A stretch of 7,065 nucleotides of DNA, from positions 7,839 to 14,903 of the forward strand of contig DEHG01000114.1 of NCBI GenBank assembly GCA_002351795.1, given 5' to 3'. Source of the stretch: Ruminococcaceae bacterium UBA2806 (GTDB lineage Bacteria; Bacillota; Clostridia; Oscillospirales; Acutalibacteraceae). Both the position numbers and the translations under genes were made by a program. A model generated the notes under the pieces. That model had not been told where the DNA came from and searched no databases. It saw only the letters and a list, made by a program, of their open reading frames with translations. This document shows, piece after piece, positions 5,833-7,065 of the stretch (the stretch's first letter is position 1; each line of letters begins with the position of its first letter).

Positions 5833-7065
5833 ATGAGTCTTATCTTTGAGGATGCGCTTAAAAAATATGACGAACAATTCAGGGAAATGCACAAAAAGGA
5901 AATAGCAGCCCTGAGCCAGCAGGAAATGAAGGTCTTTGATCAGTTCATGAGAGATCATCCGGGCAAATGGATAGAGCTTAAAGGTACAGGCTATATCGCT
6001 GATCTTAACGATTATTTTGATAAGCATTATTCACGTCTTGTCCGTTTGCTTGTTCCGGAACCGCTGCGTGACGATCTGAGATATATGCTCGCAAAAATCA
6101 ATAAATTCCAGTATGACGAAAGCTACAGCCGCCGCAGCTTTCGCAGCAGGGATTATTCTCCGTTCCTCAAAAGGGCTATGGGAATGTTGGATGCATACTA
6201 TCTTATGGGCTTTCGTGGTACCGACCTGAATGATATGGGTAAATATGTTTCCAGAACAGATTGTTCCTTTGGTGTGGATATAAGCCGCCGGAAAACTGAT
6301 TCATGTGATGTATACATAATCGCAGCAAGGATAGACAAGGGCGATGCCGGAGTTATCGACACGATAAAGGAAATGATGAACAGCGAGCGCAATACCGAGA
6401 TACTTACCACTACGGTGATCCGCGCTGTTTTTTGCAGCGATAATGAGGAGCTGCATGAGCTTATGTGCAGACTGCTGATCGCCGCAAGACTTTCCGAGGG
6501 TCTGCGTCAGGCCATATGCGAAAACTGCGACTGCGGTACGGCGGATTCATTCATTAAGATCATTAAAACTATACGGAAAAATGATCTTATTCGTTTTTCG
6601 TCAATAAAAAGAGCCATTGCAACATGGACAGGGCTTTGCCGTGATGAGGATCCCGACAGGCTTGCCGCAAAGATACTTGACGATATCCCATTTGTCATTG
6701 AAAGCAATGAAAATGCCGTTTCAAAGCTTATGACCTCTGATCCCGTTGATATCTATATGGGACTGTGGGGTATCGGGTTCTATGATGTCACAAAGGCACT
6801 TGATATCATAAAGTCACTTGCCGGCGTTCCCTCTGAAAAGACTGAACAAAGTATTGTCGGAAGAATAAAAGGTCTTTTCAGCAAGCCGGAGGAAAAAAAC
6901 AGCCGTCCCTTTGAGCCGGACGAAATACACCTTCTGACGATAGGCTATTTTTGCCGGAATCTCGGTTATCCGACGGTCGCTATACAGATCGCTCTGTCCG
7001 TAATGGAGCAGAATCCCGATAACTATAAGCTTTTTGCTGTTTTTAAAAACGACTATCCCTTTGGT
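5833..7065 (+). CDS. Large DUF5724/DUF4132-type protein, N-terminal 411 residues (3' end outside window)
   Basis: The frame is open from the ATG at 5833 to the window edge. GGAGGG (5821-5826), directly after the upstream stop codon, lies 6 nt before the start. The visible part is cytoplasmic and mostly alpha-helical, without a signal peptide. A basic Ser/Arg/Tyr-rich stretch lies at 97-107 (SYSRRSFRSRD). Residues 203-320 carry the most recognisable pattern: NEELHELMCRLLIAARL, an EGLRQAICEN segment, SIKRAIATWTG (257-267) and DIYMGLWGIGFYD (306-318). I associate these with the DUF5724 region that precedes DUF4132 in clostridial proteins of well over 1000 residues. The helical repeats suggest a HEAT-like scaffold. 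No catalytic motif is visible. In other bacteria DUF4132 genes (for example E. coli yehI) lie near MoxR AAA+ ATPase and vWA genes, so such genes may follow beyond 7065. The family call is from recall of sequence patterns; no profile search was run. Confidence 0.8.
   Translation, partial: MSLIFEDALKKYDEQFREMHKKEIAALSQQEMKVFDQFMRDHPGKWIELKGTGYIADLNDYFDKHYSRLVRLLVPEPLRDDLRYMLAKINKFQYDESYSRRSFRSRDYSPFLKRAMGMLDAYYLMGFRGTDLNDMGKYVSRTDCSFGVDISRRKTDSCDVYIIAARIDKGDAGVIDTIKEMMNSERNTEILTTTVIRAVFCSDNEELHELMCRLLIAARLSEGLRQAICENCDCGTADSFIKIIKTIRKNDLIRFSSIKRAIATWTGLCRDEDPDRLAAKILDDIPFVIESNENAVSKLMTSDPVDIYMGLWGIGFYDVTKALDIIKSLAGVPSEKTEQSIVGRIKGLFSKPEEKNSRPFEPDEIHLLTIGYFCRNLGYPTVAIQIALSVMEQNPDNYKLFAVFKNDYPFG

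Noticed and set aside
5341..6027. A 228-codon open frame on the minus strand
   Set aside because: It lies antisense to two plus-strand genes that have strong ribosome binding sites and family-like sequences. Its product is Phe/Tyr/Cys/His-rich without any recognisable domain, as expected from a shadow frame.

Overview
The window looks like chromosomal DNA from an anaerobic low-to-moderate-GC Firmicute, most likely Ruminococcus or a close Oscillospiraceae relative. This rests on codon usage, AT-rich intergenic stretches, strong GGAGG ribosome binding sites, and protein families typical of gut and rumen clostridia. The genus is inferred from the feel of the proteins; no search was run.

Layout: (1) 1-187 is an AT-rich leader with a good sigma-A-type promoter (TTGAAA, 16 bp, TATAAT). 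(2) 188-4528 is one very large gene for a fused 2-hydroxyacyl-CoA dehydratase activase-like protein of 1446 residues. It has two BadF/BcrA-type ATPase domains, each with its own cysteine pair, then a four-cysteine cluster, a DUF2229 region and a dehydratase-like C-terminal part. (3) 4538-4941 holds two short gene remnants: the start of a GH25 lysozyme catalytic domain, joined through an ATGA overlap to the last 70 residues of an uncharacterised clostridial protein with a WWLAR...GWQLIDHGF ending. (4) 4950-5006 holds two hairpins that serve as terminators between convergent transcription units. (5) 5014-5256 on the minus strand encodes a small protein with a Thr/Ser/Asp-rich segment, one membrane span and a Lys-rich tail. 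Its signal peptide seems to lie upstream in another frame, so the gene may be frameshifted. (6) 5257-5400 is a divergent intergenic region with an extended -10 promoter and a palindrome over its -10 box. (7) 5401-7065 is the start of an operon: a 139-residue uncharacterised protein, then 12 bp later the first 411 residues of a large DUF5724/DUF4132-type protein that runs off the window.

Functionally, the left side is an Fe-S, ATP-dependent radical-type activase of unknown substrate. The right side is the part most likely to belong to a poorly described system. DUF4132-family proteins are known to sit beside MoxR-type AAA+ ATPases and vWA proteins (as in the E. coli yehI-yehL-yehM-yehP-yehQ region), and the small first gene has features that could fit a ubiquitin-like beta-grasp fold. 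The middle is decayed accessory DNA, where deletions have joined pieces of cell-surface genes.
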